Notes: generated from the sequence alone by a model not told the origin. DNA of 64,000 nt from Datnioides undecimradiatus (GCA_008933995.1 WARS01000013.1:7788329-7852328), one strand, 5' to 3'; shown: positions 13,141 to 28,261, counted from the stretch's first letter. A program made the numbers and translations.

Positions 13141-16100
13141 TGAATCGATAAGAGCAAACCAGGAGATGTTAGCCGCAAAAATCAAAACAATGAGTTGTAA
13201 GATGCTAAAATGCTCTGTAAAACTGAGGAGATCTGTGGAATTATCTGTGAGTTCACATACAAATAGACATGTGAGTCCTCATTAACATAACCATTCAGAT
13301 GATTAAAGTGTGTACGTCTTTAGTAAATAGTCTGTCTTTGTCTCATGTTTTTAAGAGCTATGTATTTAATCTAATTACAGCAAATGTGGGTCAGGCTAGT
13401 ATTAAAGCAAAGAATAAGCATCTTAGGAAACATCTTCATAGTTAAAATCTATTGCCAACATTCAGTATACCAGCGTACAGAGCAGCGTGTCCTTCAGCCA
13501 GTAGTATTGTAAAGGTGTGGAGATTGCAATGGTGGACAGACACCAACTTTTACACAAAACACCTTGTCCAAATAACTTTCGCCATCATCCATGATCATGA
13601 TCTGTCATCATCGGCTGTGACTGAACACAATGCAGGGCTTTGCACAATCAATATTCTTGTAGAGTTGAGAAAAAATGGTAAACACTGCATTGAAGAAGGG
13701 AGGAAATTGTGGGTTAACAGGCGCCTGGTGGTTCATTTTTTCCCCCCATAAGGGACCCTTTGCAGTCTAATTCAGCCATGGAGTTTCCAAAACCCATTTC
13801 ATTTGGAGTTAAAAAAAGAAAGTGAGGACACTTGAAATATTGTCAATAATCCCTAATTATACAGACAGCCAAATGCAACTGTGGCAAGTGCAGGAGGTCA
13901 ATGATGAACCAGGAGGTCAGACTGTAAACTAAGGTGACTGTTTTCAACAGACAGTTTAAGAGAAATCTTGCATGGCACTTTTCTTTATTCTTTAAAATAG
14001 ATTAATCTCAAGGTTTCCAAGCTACTTGTCTAATTGGTGACTGTTTGTGTTGATTTCATTTCAGTGATGCTGATATATATTAACTTGAGGAACATAATGT
14101 CATTACTAATAGACAGCAACAGAAGCCTCAGGATGTAATAACCCACAACACCCTCTTGTTTGAACAGTTTGTCTACAGTACATTGATAAAATGTCACGGA
14201 GTTGTCTTCACAGTCTGTAGCTGCATCCAAAGTCATATCCAGTATCTGCAGAGATGTGAGAGTCTTAATTAACATGAAGGTGCTTGAAAGCTTTGATGTT
14301 GAACATGATCAAAAATGTTGAATTTTCGCAAACCTATCATGCTCCACTGGTTTTACCCTTTTCTGAAATAGATGCATCTCACGTTCCTCGTCACAGCCGG
14401 CAAAGATGTTGTTCAATTTCTTAGCCCAGTAGTAACTCTCTTAAGGACTGGTTGTCTTTTTATTGAACCACGAGAGTATTGTTTGTGATTATTAAAAGCA
14501 TTCTTTTCTTCTGATAAAACAAAGGCTGATTAGTGTATGTTCATATCTGTGGTCACTGTCCCCAGGTGGAATCAGTCGATGGGAACTGTCACAGGCTGAT
14601 TTAATTTCCATAGGCTCGTTCAAAGGGACTCTGGGAAAAGCCTGCACCCCGCTCTCTCTCTTCATTACACTCCCAATGCACATTCCCTTCATTTCTACAG
14701 ACAATCCATCTGCCGTTCTAAACCCTGTTTTGTCAAGAGTTGTTAGTCACTTGGCCCCAGGGATGAGCACCACAGGCTATTATTAATCTTGTTTGTTTCG
14801 TGTTTCTCTGTCTCTGTGCAATAGCGGGATTGAATGCCCGATGGACTTTCTCTTCCACAGACATAATCAGTGATGTAAGTAAGTGCAGATTATTATTGAG
14901 ACTTGTGAAGGAGGGCCGCCTCTGAGGTCTCCAAGTGTCACCTTGTGAATGATTAGATATTTGCACAGAAGCAGTTTTGCTCTTGTAGCATTGAATTTCT
15001 ACTAAATTCAGTAAAAACACGAGGGCAACGTTAAGAAAAAGGAGAGATATTTCAAAATAAATTTTGGCCACAGGCTTGCAGACTTTAGTGCTGTGTGTCA
15101 AGAGTCATGAATTGAATTCATCGCTGTCATACAGCACAACACATAAACACAAAGGTAGCTTAATTTTTTTGTTATTTACATTTCTGCATTGTGGATTTAA
15201 TACCAGGGGAATACACCTGCAAATGGAATTTGTAGCTATTAATTAAACACCTTCAGCAAGTGTGATTTCCAGCAAAGTTATGCTGACCAGTTGTTAATGC
15301 CGTGAAGCCAACGGTGGGAAGAGCTGACAGAGTCAGATCCCTGATAATCACAATCTTGTCTGAGAAGGACAGGGGCAGAGGAGAAGGACACTGCTGATTC
15401 TGGCTCCAGCAGCTTTAATCTAGCCGGAGGCACTGAGGATTTCTGAGCACTCATAATCAATACGTTTACACCCATGTTTCTCATGTAAGTGAGATCTGAT
15501 CTGGAATCAATCCCACTTTGGTGACTCCGAGGCCTTGCTGACCTCATCTTTTTTCCATCACATTAGCATCGAACAAATGAGCTGTATCCCCTCGTGCCGC
15601 CTTTCAGACCCGCAGATATCTCAGGAATCAAACTGCAAAGAAAAATGATTGCACTGTGGATGTTTTTTCTTTCAATTTAACTACTGCGTAGTTCCCTGAA
15701 CTCATAAATCTGTTGTCACTGAAAAATTGAGTTTCTGCAAAAACAATGCACTGAATAATAAAAAAAACTATTTTAAAAATTAAGTTTGAGTGCAAATACC
15801 GTAAATCACAGCACTTTTACCAGTTGGAGGAACACGAAACCAAGATTTTGAGAGCTGTATTACAATTCCAAGGCACATACAGATTGAACTTTCTTGAGAT
15901 TGGAAATAAATGATAATTTACACGTCATTTATCAATGAAACCCCTCTCAGTATGATGCACAGTGAGGTTGTTGACCCTGTTGTGGATAAATACCTTGTTT
16001 ATAAATTCATGGTTTAAACCATGAGATGCTTTTTTCCACAGCAACAAGCCAGAAGAAAACAAGTCTTTGTTACACCTGTCACAAGTGACTCTAGATTTGC

Positions 16101-16169
16101 AGATGCATTAAATAACATATAACCAAATACCTGTCAGGCTAACGCGATAATAGCACCAGCCTCACATGC
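13141..16169. other. Non-coding stretch
   Basis: No supported gene. The longest minus-strand frame (14733-15101, 122 codons) has no family resemblance, no promoter-like context and no splice logic that I can see. Short A/T runs only. Confidence 0.6.
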
Positions 16170-16350
16170 TCTTGGATGATAGCATGCTAACATGCCAAAG
16201 AAAGATGGTGAAATTGAGAAACATTGCATCTGCTAAAACACCACCACTTCACCACCTTTGTCATTGTGAGCATGTTAGCATGTTGACATTAGCATTTAGC
16301 TTGGAGCACTCAAAATACAGCCACATAGAGCATGGTTTGCAGACAAGGTT
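16170..16350 (+). repeat. Interspersed repeat with ATGCTAACATG / GTTAGCATG motifs
   Basis: The block opens with 'gcatgctaacatgcc', continues through 'aagatggtga' and 'cattgtgagcatgttagcat', and ends in 'gacattagcatttagctt' followed by an 'acagcc' segment. This order of motifs matches a dispersed repeat I remember from many perch-like fish sequences. Limits are approximate and the copy is diverged. Confidence 0.65.
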
Positions 16351-19300
16351 GGCAGCATAAATGCAGACATTTACACGGAGATTTACTTGCTGTTAATTAC
16401 AAATTAGCATGCACATGAAGGCTGCCTCACAAATCCTGCGTTGGCTTGGAGCATCAGTTGTGCACATCCTCGGAAATTAATGCTACACGTACACAAGATG
16501 CAGTGTGTGAGGATGTTAGCAGATGCAAATGAAAGTGAAAGTGGCAAATGATGGCAAGTCATTGTGCTGAACTGACTGGCTTTCTGTGTGTGTTGCGTGG
16601 TGTACATGGAAATGCTAATGGCGTTTCTCATCATCCATTTCTTGTACTGTCAGAAAAAGAAGAAAATGCAGCGTGCTTAATTTACACAGTGATCTCAGGA
16701 TTTTAAAAAATGTACCATCTTCAAATGTCAACATGTTTATTGTTAACATCAAGAAAAGCTTTTTTTTTTATACATGGTTTATGCAAGTCTGTCCGAGTTG
16801 ACAGTTTGGTCTAAAGGTTTCCCACGGTTGCGTCCCTGGACTCAAATCATTAAAACATTAGACTTGAAGATGTCATTCAGAGCAATTTATGTTACTTAAT
16901 AAGTCTTTTTCTATGGTTGTAGTGTTAGCCTGCTCCAACATGTCAGATGCTTTGTTGGGGAAGGGCCAGTACACAGAGGCTCACCCGACAGTATATTACA
17001 GTCTGAGGTGAGGCAAATGATTGCACTGCTCATTTGCTCATTTGCAACTGTGGTATAACGCTGCTGCAAACATGTGCTGCTACTACATGCTGCAGTGTCC
17101 CACATAACATTTTAGTAAATGTAGCATTTGATAAGGGGTTATTACCGTCACCCTCAAAACTCTGCTGTGTTGAGCTTGGCATATGTTTGCACTAGTGGGA
17201 TGAGGGCAGACCTCAGATGTCAAATATTAGCTCTGTATACTCCATGTGACTTGGCAGACGAACTGGTGTAACCTGCCAGTATTTTGCTACACCCTTGTAG
17301 CAGAATGAATCAGTTACGTCTGGTATAGAGCTCAATTTTAATCAATTATATTTTCACTCACCATTTGTCAGATTGGTTTCCTTGAGGGTGAGATTCTTTA
17401 ACTAAATAATGTTATGGTCGTTTCAACTGTTTGCAGACTTATTTGCAGTGATACAAAGTCACTTGTGAACCCCAGTGGAGTTTTAAGCAGAATACATCAT
17501 TAAGGCAGGCTTTGTTCGTGACCCTGGTGTGATTGCTCATAGAACAATTTGCTGCTACATGCATGAAAAAGTCATTAAAAGGAGGGTTGGGAAAAAAAGA
17601 CTGACATCTCCCTAAGCACTAAATTATAATTGTGTCCTTCAGATGAAGAGAGCTGCATAGAATAGAATGCCTTTTACAGAATAGAATAGAATAGAATAGA
17701 ATAGAATGTAGTAGTACTAGTAATAGTACTACTAGAATGGACATGATTGAAATTTTCATTAGAATTTGATTGCATTGGCATCTACATTGACATGTTTATA
17801 CAGTGAATGGTAAAGCAAATTGATCATTCAAAGATTTTTATTAATTACTTTAAGGGAATGGCTGGGTGTAGCAGCTGTAGGTGCACCTCACACACTTCCC
17901 TTTCTCTTCAAGCCATATCAACGCAGAAGTTAAAATTAATGTATTAATGTGTGATTTTGGACATGCACAAACACGTAAGAAAAAGCAGAGGCGAACTGGA
18001 ATGTCCTTGCTACTTGACTCATTTTACTTTCCTCTCCTATATTAATTCATGGATTATTTAATGTAACTGTGAATGTAAATGTGTTTCCCTTACTTTCTTG
18101 TTATTTAGCTATTTATATATTGGACCTCATTTGGCACATCAGCCATTATCATCCCTTTAATTTTACCATAGTCGTAGATTCTTACATCAAAGACTTTGCT
18201 CGGGGTCCAGTGAATGGAAATGCTTTTTGGATTTTGTCGTGCAGAGTCTCTATGCAAAGTGTCTTGATGCACACAGCATGCGATGAGCCCACCACATCTG
18301 TAGACCATGTACCTGTGTACTTAACCTGAGGCGAGGTTTTAATGAGCATTTACAAAACAAAGAAAACATTGCATATCAAATGGGTAGATAATGTCCCTCA
18401 AGAAATGAATGCATTTTTTTAAAGCGTCTGACAGTCTGAGATCAAAATCAGCAGCAAGAAAAAAACATAAGTTCTTTTTTTTAAGGCCATATTGGGGCCA
18501 CTGCTTAATAATGCATATGTTAATCAGTATTCAGTATGAAATAACAATTAATCACAAGCAGCCCACCACATATAGCAATTTTGTGGCTGTAGGGCTTTCT
18601 CAATGAGACTTTAGGACAAGTCAGTGACAATAATAAAGAAACACTCCAAAGTATCTCTTCCCGTTAGGCAGAGTAGTTCACCATAGTAATGTGAAGTAAC
18701 AGGGAAAGGTTTAAAATTGAAGTGGCACATGTCAAACTGTTCCAACAACCATTTTGCAATTCAAACCTATACTAATGAAGTATTCAAAAATCTTTGTTTC
18801 GCAGTGAAGCGTACACAGCGACTTGTTTTTATTTGGATTCATTAATCATGGCTGCAGCCTCTAATGGCCTCACAGTACAAATAAAAACAGAAATGAAAAC
18901 CACATCACAATCGAAGCTTCTCACAAGAGAATGAGAGAAACCAAGAAAACAATAGGACAGATAGAAAAACAACAGGAACACAATCAAACATAATTTGATT
19001 ATCTTCCTAGAGACCCTTTCCTGCCCAGGACTTTGTCATCCAGCACCAAATTATTTGAAATCAATCTGAGTAGAAAACAACTCCTCCAATTAATTTCTAC
19101 CTTGACACGCTGATTAGCAGATTCTGTCACATAAAAAGACCTTGAGAAGGTGAAACATGGTGGATTCATTTATACAGTTAAAGTGTATTTAAAGCAGTTT
19201 TAAGCTCTGAGTAGAACTCAGATCTGGATCATATTTTACTGAGAAAATTTTGTTTGTTTTTTCCCTGTGATGTCCTGCAGCTGCTTCTGCGGACGCCCTA

Positions 19301-20519
19301 ATGGCAATTCAGCGTCTGTATTTACAGTTAGATTCTGGAGGTTTTGTGTAGCTGAATTTGTTGTGGAGCATTTATTTGTTCAGGAGGAGGCTACTGACAG
19401 GGACAACAGAGCATACAGCACCCAATTATCCAATAAGGTGCCAGAGGTGGTTGGTGAGCCGGTGTTATTGTGTGGATAACTGTGGTGAGATCTTTTTCTC
19501 TGTATGAGCTGTTTAAGCTGTACGTGTGAGCTATTTAAGTTGTTGTGCCAGCAGGTCAGCTTGTTGATCCCCAAAGTCTAGCTGCATATTGTAGGCTTGT
19601 CAAGACAGCCACACTCATCGAGGATTTCTATGTTTGCTCCAGGCTTTGAGGTTTGCACCGATACTCCAGGGTTTAATGCAATTACCTTTATCAGCTGCGG
19701 GAAAAAGAATGATTGCTCTCAAAACGGGCGATGAGCCATTTTCCACTTGTTTAAATTGTTCACCTGTATAAACTCACTTTAGAAAAGATTCTCCATTTAA
19801 GATGCTGAAATAGTAGCCAGTTGTCGACTGGGAGCCTTCACACTGGTGACAGTTGGGTGGTTGAGGGGCTGATCAACACACACCGCAGTGACGGCAGATG
19901 AATCAGGTAAGGTGATTTAAATATCCTTCAGCTAAGATGAACACCGGATGCCCGTGAACAAATCTCTGTGAAATCACTGAAAGGTGGAAGTCCGGGCGAT
20001 GATGAATAATAATTGCCTTTTTGCTTGAACTTGCGTTAAAAGCTTTATTTTAGATACGGTCTACAATTTTGGTATGGGCACCTTGGTTGAAACACAAAAA
20101 CACGAGAGTGGTAACACAGTCATTAAAAGCACAGAAACCACAGAATCAGCTGGGGATTTGTTCACTATCAGAACTGAAAACAAAGCGCAGAGTATTTGAA
20201 AAGGCAACTCTCACCCCCTGTAAGCTTCGTTTGAATTCCTGCCCTCGGGGACGCCTTTGGCAAAAAAGAATATTTACAGAAAGTAATGTATTCCCAGTGC
20301 AGCAGATATCTTAAACTTAAAAAATTGATTTTTTTTTTCTACAGTTACTATTAGTACTGCTACTATTCTTCTGGACTGCATCCTCGACCACACACATTAG
20401 CCATGGAGGACTTGCATGGTGGTGCTGCATATAGATTTTAGCTGCTATATTCATATGAACCTTAAAAAACTGCTTTGTTTATCATCTTTTACAGTTTAAG
20501 ACACAACATGAATGGTTGG
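16351..20519. other. Non-coding stretch
   Basis: AT-rich sequence, no supported gene. Apart from the pentanucleotide repeat and hairpin near 17.7 kb I see only short homopolymers. Confidence 0.65.
17678..17734. repeat. (AGAAT)n microsatellite joined to a perfect hairpin
   Basis: About six AGAAT units end at 17707 and run straight into an inverted repeat: arms TAGTAGTACTA (17709-17719) and TAGTACTACTA (17724-17734) around a four-base GTAA loop, all 11 pairs perfect. A separate short pair of the same pentamer lies at 17657-17668. Tracts of this unit occur in a common fish repeat, so this may be its remnant. Confidence 0.8.
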
Positions 20520-20845
20520 ATGTGAAGTTAAAAGTTAGTTAATTGTTGAGAAAGGTTTGGAGGAGCCAACTAAATAACTAATCAGCTTTTCTGATAAGCA
20601 ATTAATTATTTATGTCATTTTGCAAGTAAAAATGACAAATATTTGCAGGTTCCAGCTTCCGTGTTATGTATAATAATAAACTGAATGGCTTGGAGTTTGG
20701 GACTGTAAATCTTAAACACAAAGAATTTAAAATATGATTTTAGGCTCTAGTAAATTACAATGGGATTTCTCTGGACATTTTAGAGACAAAAACCCCAATA
20801 ATAACCAGATAATATTGACAATAACTGTAATTTGCAGCTCATATT
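20520..20845 (-). repeat. Interspersed repeat of the AATCGATTAATCG class
   Basis: The order of landmarks is 'aactaatcag', then 'ggttccagctt', then 'taaactgaat', then 'cattttagagac', then 'taataaccagataat', ending in 'tttgcagctc'. That is the order I remember for a common percomorph repeat with ATTAATCGATT-rich ends. The strand is given relative to the 47.2 kb copy, which lies the other way round. The copy is diverged and its limits are approximate. Confidence 0.6.
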
Positions 20846-21207
20846 CTGTATTCTAGTCTGTCATCTACAGAGCATTAAAAATGAGTCAAATCAACAGCCC
20901 TAAAATTACTTTTGAAGATTTTCATTATTTTATTTTTAAATTGATGTCAGTTGATAAATTATCCACACATCGTCTAGTGGTGGTCTATTTAATTATAAAA
21001 AATTAAGCCTGAATCCTTTTATGTACAAGTGTAAACAGGCTATCATGGCCCTTTTTTCCCCTCCGCATATGCTGTAAAAATTTAAATGTGACTGCTGTTT
21101 AAATTGGCCATTTCACTCTCACTGATTCATTATACATGCAATGAGATATGTGATTACCATTTTGAGTATCAGCCCCCCGTTCAATCATCCACCCACCACC
21201 CCACCCG

Positions 21208-21255
<48 letters not shown>

Positions 21256-24200
21256 TACACACACAAGCACATTGAAGGTCAGTTATAAAGGACAGGTTTG
21301 CTGTTTTAATTTTTAAAACAGAAGAGAGTCAAGCAATACAGTATGTGCTTTGTACCGCGGAGATCATCTCTCTGACTCAGTTCTGAACATCACTGGCACC
21401 TGTTTGGGGTTAAATGCCAAGCTAATGGGCACGTAGCCAGCGTGGATTTCCGTCTTTCCATCTTAGTGTGGCTGAAAATAAATGCTAATGGTTCTGCTCA
21501 CAGAGATGGTGATGAAAACAGTGGCGTCTAATCTCTGACATGATGCGGTATCAGCGATTATTTATTTATTTTTCATGTTTTTTACTGAGCTCAGTGGACT
21601 TTAAAAAGCCATCTGTCAACTTACCTGTCAGCATCTGTTACTGTGACTGTTCAGCAGTTATTATCACGGCGTTACGTGCGCCAAGCTAAAGTGAAAGGAT
21701 ATTTTACAGAAAACATCTCATGACATGATACAGTACGACAGAGAGATCAAGGGAAACAGGCTGGCTAGCATTCTTTAAATGTGTCATTCCCTGACTGTTT
21801 TTCTGTCTTTATTCCCGTGGTGTTCTTACATCAAAGGAATCGCTCCATTTGTCTTGGACTGAACTGGACTTGGTGACTAGCTTCTCTCTCATGTAGCATT
21901 CATGTATAGTTCCTCAAAGAACAGTCGGAGCCTGAGAAAACACTTTTAAGAACTGCATTATACTGCTTTTCTCCCGCTGCCCACCGTCTCTGCCGCACCT
22001 TCCCACTTATGTCTCTTTTTTCGCTCCCATCATATATTCTGTTTCTGTATCTGCAGAGGAAATAACTCAGATGGAAGAAGGGACCTGCCAGCTGACTTGC
22101 TCATCATTCATCACAGTCTGTTTGTGGCCATTGTACGCAGTGGGTGAGTCAGCAGCAGCAGCCTGCATATCTGAGGGTGAGACTGCACCACAACTCCGAG
22201 GATGACTGAGGGGGCATGTGGTCTTCGGGAAAGTGGACAGCTGTGCTGCTTTTGGCATGCTGTCAGACATCCTGCTAGCTCGCCTGCCTGCCTGCCACCT
22301 CTGACCCAGCCCAGTGTGGCTGGAATGCTAATGAGGGCAGTATATGAGCATTGTCATTGGACTACGCTCCGAAATGTCATTAGCAATGAGGCCAACCCAT
22401 GCTAATCGCTAACATCTTGAAAAGGCTGCTTCTGACATTGGTGCAGGGCCTGAATGAGTTGTGATAGCTGATGATTGTTATCTGCTCACCGTGGAGACAC
22501 ACTACCCCCGTTCCTGCTGCTGCACCTATGAATGCACCGTGACAGAAAGCCCAATCTCACATCCTGCTAAGAGGATTGATAACACAGCCAAGGGTAAAAA
22601 ACATTGGTGGCAAGTTGGTATTTTCTCATTGAATGGTCATACAGAGTATCAGGCAAAGCCGTTTATGTGATGATTTGGTGAATAAGCGATTTGTCATAGA
22701 AAATCCTGCTGATCCACGCAGGCTTATTCACTAAAGAGTTATATAACTTCGATAAACCCCTTCCTGTATCTCACACTGAATTATGTTTGCAGATGCATTT
22801 TTATTCAAAACCAGACACCTGTGCAACAAACCAAATAACTTCCTGTTATTCATACGCTCTCCATTTCCCCCTCACACAGACATACACATGCATATTGAGT
22901 AAATGTTTACCAATTAGCATTTCAAAACAAAAGGGAATATATTAGATGCTTATCGCGGGTGTCTCATAATGGATTGTCATTTGGCTTGTTCTGTCCCCAA
23001 CAAACAGTGCACACACTCATGTGGAACTGTTTAATTTCACCACACCAGCGTGTTGGGGTTGCATGCCCTGCTCAAGGGAACAATGGCAAAATGCTTCCCC
23101 CTCCATCATAATAATGAAGCAAGGCGTTAAGTTAACATCTAATCAGCCACTCAGCAGCTCACCTACGACTGTGCACCACTTTCACTGTTCATTACTGGTA
23201 GAGTAAACGCATGAGTTTCAGTAGCAAAACAAACCTTTTTTCAGTCAAGAGGTGCTTTCAGAGAAAGAACAGCCACTGCCATCATCTGCCATCTGTTCTA
23301 TATTTTTTTATGTTGCAACAATTTAAAGATATTTCACAAAACAAAAGGAGAAAAGAAAATTAAACAAAGTGTGAGAACAACCCGGGTTATGCATTTCTCA
23401 CTCTGCTGTCTTAATGTAAGCACATATTGACCTTAGCTTTATCTAGGTCCAGATGTAGTTGGAGCCTTGTTGTTTGCATAAGATTCGTCTCGCACATTTT
23501 CTGGGAGCTGTTTTGTCCATATTCAGCGGAGGTGGGGGTGGGGGTGAGTTACTGGGTGCAACTCCTGCTGCTACTAGTTACATGTGATCTCATCTGAGCA
23601 GTTTCTGCTATCCACCTACTCTTCACCACATAGCCAAACAGTGGGTTGTAGTTTAAAATAGAGGAAATGGTAAGCAACAATTAATATTCATTGCTACCGA
23701 AACCGTTTGCTCGCTCGAAGTACCTTTGCTGTGAGTGAGACAAACATGGGGTTTTTTTTCGCAAAAACTTCTTCAAGCAGTAAAAGTCAATCTTCTCAAA
23801 TGTTAAATCAGCTTCAGACAAAAGCAACTTTGGATAAACAATATGCAGTTGGCAAAATTATGTTTGAAAAAAACTACCAAAGAATCAAAAGAAGTCAGCC
23901 ACTATTTATTTTCCATAACCACAAATCTCTCTCTAACCATACCATAGTTCCTGTGCAGAGTAGAAAGGAAGAATTTTAAAAGCAACTCTGAGATTGGATG
24001 TAAGCCCGTAGCAAAAAGTACTGAGCCCTCCTTTTGCAACTTTGTAAATACTTTAAAAAGTTAAGAATTAGGACACTCAACTCAGGTAAGTGTTTATATT
24101 CTTCAGTAGGTATGGCAGTGATAAGCAGTGGCTGCTGCTCCACAGATGTAGGGGAAGTACACATAATATACTTTAACAACTCACTAGTGAAGGTCAAAGT

Positions 24201-27200
24201 CATTACTGTAGCTAACAATTAATGCTAAGGTGAAGAAGAGGATACTGGCAGGCCCATATCTTATTTTATGCATACCAATCAGATAGTAATGGAAGGCCTG
24301 CGGTGCCCTTTCACTCAAGCAGAACATTACTTGCAGTATTAAATTATTTCTCATACTGGTTGTGTTGATGCTCATATAAATTGACTGTTTGGCTCTTTAA
24401 TTGAGACAAGCAGCGCCTGCTATTTTTCTCCTGATTAGACTGGGCTAAAAACAGTGACCTGTCCTAATGAATCCCAAACACGCAGTAAAACACAGCACCT
24501 TGAAATGCAGATGCCATGATTCTCCGACCTTATTAAGTTCTTCTAATCTAAACTCTTCACCTCCTCGGCACAATAAGTGAAATAAAAAGCTGTAATTAAT
24601 TGTAACAAAAAACACATCAAGTTACAGAAGATCAACCAGTGGATGAAAAAAAAAACTGAAAAAATGTTTTTATTGCCAGTATTAGGAAATGAACTTACTT
24701 TCTTGTTGTGTAATCTCTGCCAGACAGCTACAATTACCAACATCCTCATTTACATTGATGGCCCATTATACTGCAATTACCACTACAGCATCATGCCATA
24801 ACTTAAAGTAATGATCTAAATCTGGCCAGCTGCACTTACAGCTTCTTCTCTATGACTCATTGTATTCGTGACCAGATTTTAATGTTCAAACCAGCCGATA
24901 AATACTGACATGTTTATATAAAATGGGCTCAAAACAGGTTCCACCGATCCTCCGCTTCCTCGCCGTCGTCTGTATAATCATGCTTGCATCTGACCCGGCA
25001 CTCTCAGAGAAAACCACTCTCCATCTGCTGCTTCAGGAAACGAACACAAGCTGCTTTCAGCTCCACAGATCTAACTCACACACCTGTTACTGTTAGACAG
25101 ACTTGCAGCTCGCAGTATAATAAATTAGCTTCCTACTGCCTCTGCTAAATGTAATGGGCTTTATCAAGTTTACCAAGGAAAATTGCTCTGCTCCCTCATG
25201 CTACTGTGATTCTAGGTGATTGTGACCTTTACAGAAAATAACTTGTCATTTAGATTTTTTTAGCAACCAACCTTCTCCCATTTCCTCCTGTTGTGTTCCC
25301 ATGGACACAAAATAACTCTGTAGGGTTTTACTATTAGCACCTTGTGGGCATGCCGGGGAGAGCTGATGGAACCACGTAAAGACAGTTTGACATTATTACC
25401 TAGTAGCTATTTACACACTGCCAAATCACTTCTATCTTGGATGACAATGCAAACCTTATCTCATCAAAAAAATGCCATCTACACGTCTATCGGCTTTACC
25501 TTTCTGTGGGAAAGCCGCCATTGTGTGGCAGTGGCTTTTCTGGTTCAGTCTGCCAACAATATCACTATAAATCACATCAAGTGATGTCAGCAATTGGTTT
25601 ATCAACCTTCACTGGGGCTGAAGTAAAAAGGTTGTTTCAGTCAGATGCTGTTTAATGGATTCAGAGCTTTTCATGCTTTTCAAAACATTAACTGAACACT
25701 GTTTCCTCTCTATCAAGGTTCAGCCTGAAAGGCATTTTCCCAGCTGTAAAACTGATAGGACAAACGACAAACAAAATGACAAACAAAGTCAATTACTGCT
25801 CTTTGTATGATGGAAACTATGAAGGTTTTATGTTTGTAAAACTTTATTACAGCTTTCACCTTTATGTTGGAGAGCATCACTGTCACTGTAAAACTACAGA
25901 ACTACTTTTCATTGAACTGAATAGATGTCATCTTTATCTAGTGCCCAGTTTGTACAATATATCTATCCATTTAAATCTTGATATCCTTCACTGTAGATGC
26001 ATGGCTTGTTGCTTCGGATTAAGTACGATACTGACCATCATTCATTTTCCAAAGTAAACTTTACATTTCATTTACAATGCACGGCACTACAAAGACAACA
26101 TCTGGAGGTGGTCTGGCTTGCGCTGGGATCAGATTTCAGCCAGGTGCAAGTGCAGTCCATACAGCGTGACCAACTTCTTCAGAAAAAAAAACTCACTCAG
26201 CAAGTTGAAAGGTCACCTGATTCCTCCTCTTCCTGCTGGCTCAAGCAAGCACAGTCAGAGTTTAGAGAGGTTACAGCTAGACGTTATAGAATTGAAATGT
26301 CTCAGGTTAAAGTAAGAGGAAGCACAAATTAATGGGAAATGCAGGGCTAGGGGCTAATTGGTCTAATGAGCTAGTATAGCAGAATGGACATATCAAGAAC
26401 ACAGTGTGAAGTCCCAACTACAATATTCACAAAAACACAAGCATACTCTTACATACATCTAGTTCTGTTTTTTTACATCTCAGTCATTGTCCAGTTTGTC
26501 TAGTTGGCCTTGAAGTGATGTAGAAAACTGCCCTAAAAAGCATTAAAATAAACAGAAGAAGTACTTTTACATTGTGTGGTTTTCCAATAGTGCCAGCGCG
26601 CCTGTCACTGCACACAAGCATTACGCAGTTGTGCCTATTTATAGCAGCCATATCTTTAATTTATCACATGTACCTGTAAACCATAATTAGCAGAGATCTC
26701 TCAATCATCAGTATTAAATGTTAGGAAGCTGATCACCAAGTAACTTTGAAAACTCATACTGAAATAGGCTTTGCAAAGTACTTCATAATTGGGTAACGGA
26801 GTGAGAGAAGGATCAACACAGGGAACTTATGGCTCAAATGTAAATGAAAAGCATGAAAAAAAATGCATCACGCATAAGGAATTTGTTACATTTGTCTATA
26901 AATGTGCCTTTGATAAAAACGTACAACAATAAGTACCACCCTTCACCCTATCCACCTCATTTGCTGACTGCAGCTGGCTTTTGAAAACCACGTGTAAACC
27001 TGATCTGAAGTATGCATGCGGTGCGCATATTCCCACAGAACACTTCTGTGCAATAAATACAGTTTATGTGTACCAAATGGCGTGTGAATGTTTTTAGTGT
27101 GTATGCATTGTTTACACATCTGGCATGAGACAGTATCAATAAATACTCCCAGATGTGACTGGGTACACTGTCCTCCACACATTATCATTTCTAATTCAAC

Positions 27201-28261
27201 TAATATTTGAATAATTCATCGGTTCACATGTATGTTGTTGATTTGTGTGATTGGTCCCCAAAGACCTCTTATTTGTAAGGTCCACGGGCTCTCAGAAGAC
27301 ACCGAATATGCTGAATTTTAAGCGTATTTAAAATGAAGTACAAGGTATCTGTGGTTTTGATGAAAAATATCTTTGATTTGAATTTTCACTCAGTGTGCTG
27401 AAGTACTGGAACAGCAGATGCTGTCTGGGGCAAAAAAAAGTGTTGGTTTTTTTTTTGCAACTCTGCTGCAAACCTTCTCAGAGAAAAACTAAACTGGAGC
27501 ATTCAACTAAATGTCGACTCATTGCATTGAAGAAACAATTACCTGTGAAGACACTAACATGTCTTTATATTTCTTTTATGGCATTTCATTCATATTGTCT
27601 TGTCTTTCCGTTTTTTACACATTAGAATTAATTTAATTTTAGTTAATTTAGACTGTTCAGAATTTACAGGCTCATACACATCCTATAGTTTAAAATGTTC
27701 CAAATGAAAGAAAAAAACTTTTTTCTCAGGGTTTTTAGCTGATATAATGTCTGCTGTGGTCAGTTTTAATTCATCTTGGTGTTTACAGCAGTTTTCACTT
27801 TTCATAATGGTAGAAATTATGAAAATGTACATAAAGCAAACAGCAGGATATTCATTCTCATGGCTGTCTATCCAAACAATCTTGGTTTATCGATAGAGCT
27901 GCAACTGCTTCCCGGTTTCACTGTCGTAGTCATCCCCAACTGGCTCTTCCATGTTCCTCTTTTGTTAGCTCACCGTTAAATATATGTAGAAACTATTAAC
28001 AATGTAGTTAAGTGAAATTTTATCAAAACTGCATAATTAAAAAGCAGGAGGTACATGTTTTTTTCACCACATTTCTCATTTGTTTGTCTTCTGCAAATGA
28101 AAAATGCAAGCTGCACCATAAATACCTGATTTCTTTGGCCACTTGGGGCAGCATGAATAAATTGTGTATGTTTATGCATAACATTATCAGCAAACAGCCA
28201 GTTGCTTATTTAGAGATCCAGCAGTTACAGAGCAACATTAGGATTCATTTGGAGTTGTGAT
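20846..28261. other. Non-coding stretch
   Basis: No supported exon. It contains a long CA microsatellite at 21.2 kb. Most is AT-rich and featureless to the eye. Open frames of 60-110 codons here have no recognisable domain. Confidence 0.6.
21211..21265. repeat. (CA)n microsatellite
   Basis: About 27 CA units with one CG and one TA interruption near the 3' end, preceded by a C-rich CCACCCACC-like tract from about 21175. It is the longest near-pure dinucleotide array in the window. Confidence 0.95.

Noticed and set aside
14733-15101. 122-codon minus-strand frame
   Set aside because: No family resemblance, no CpG or promoter context, ordinary AT-rich composition; consistent with chance in 64 kb.
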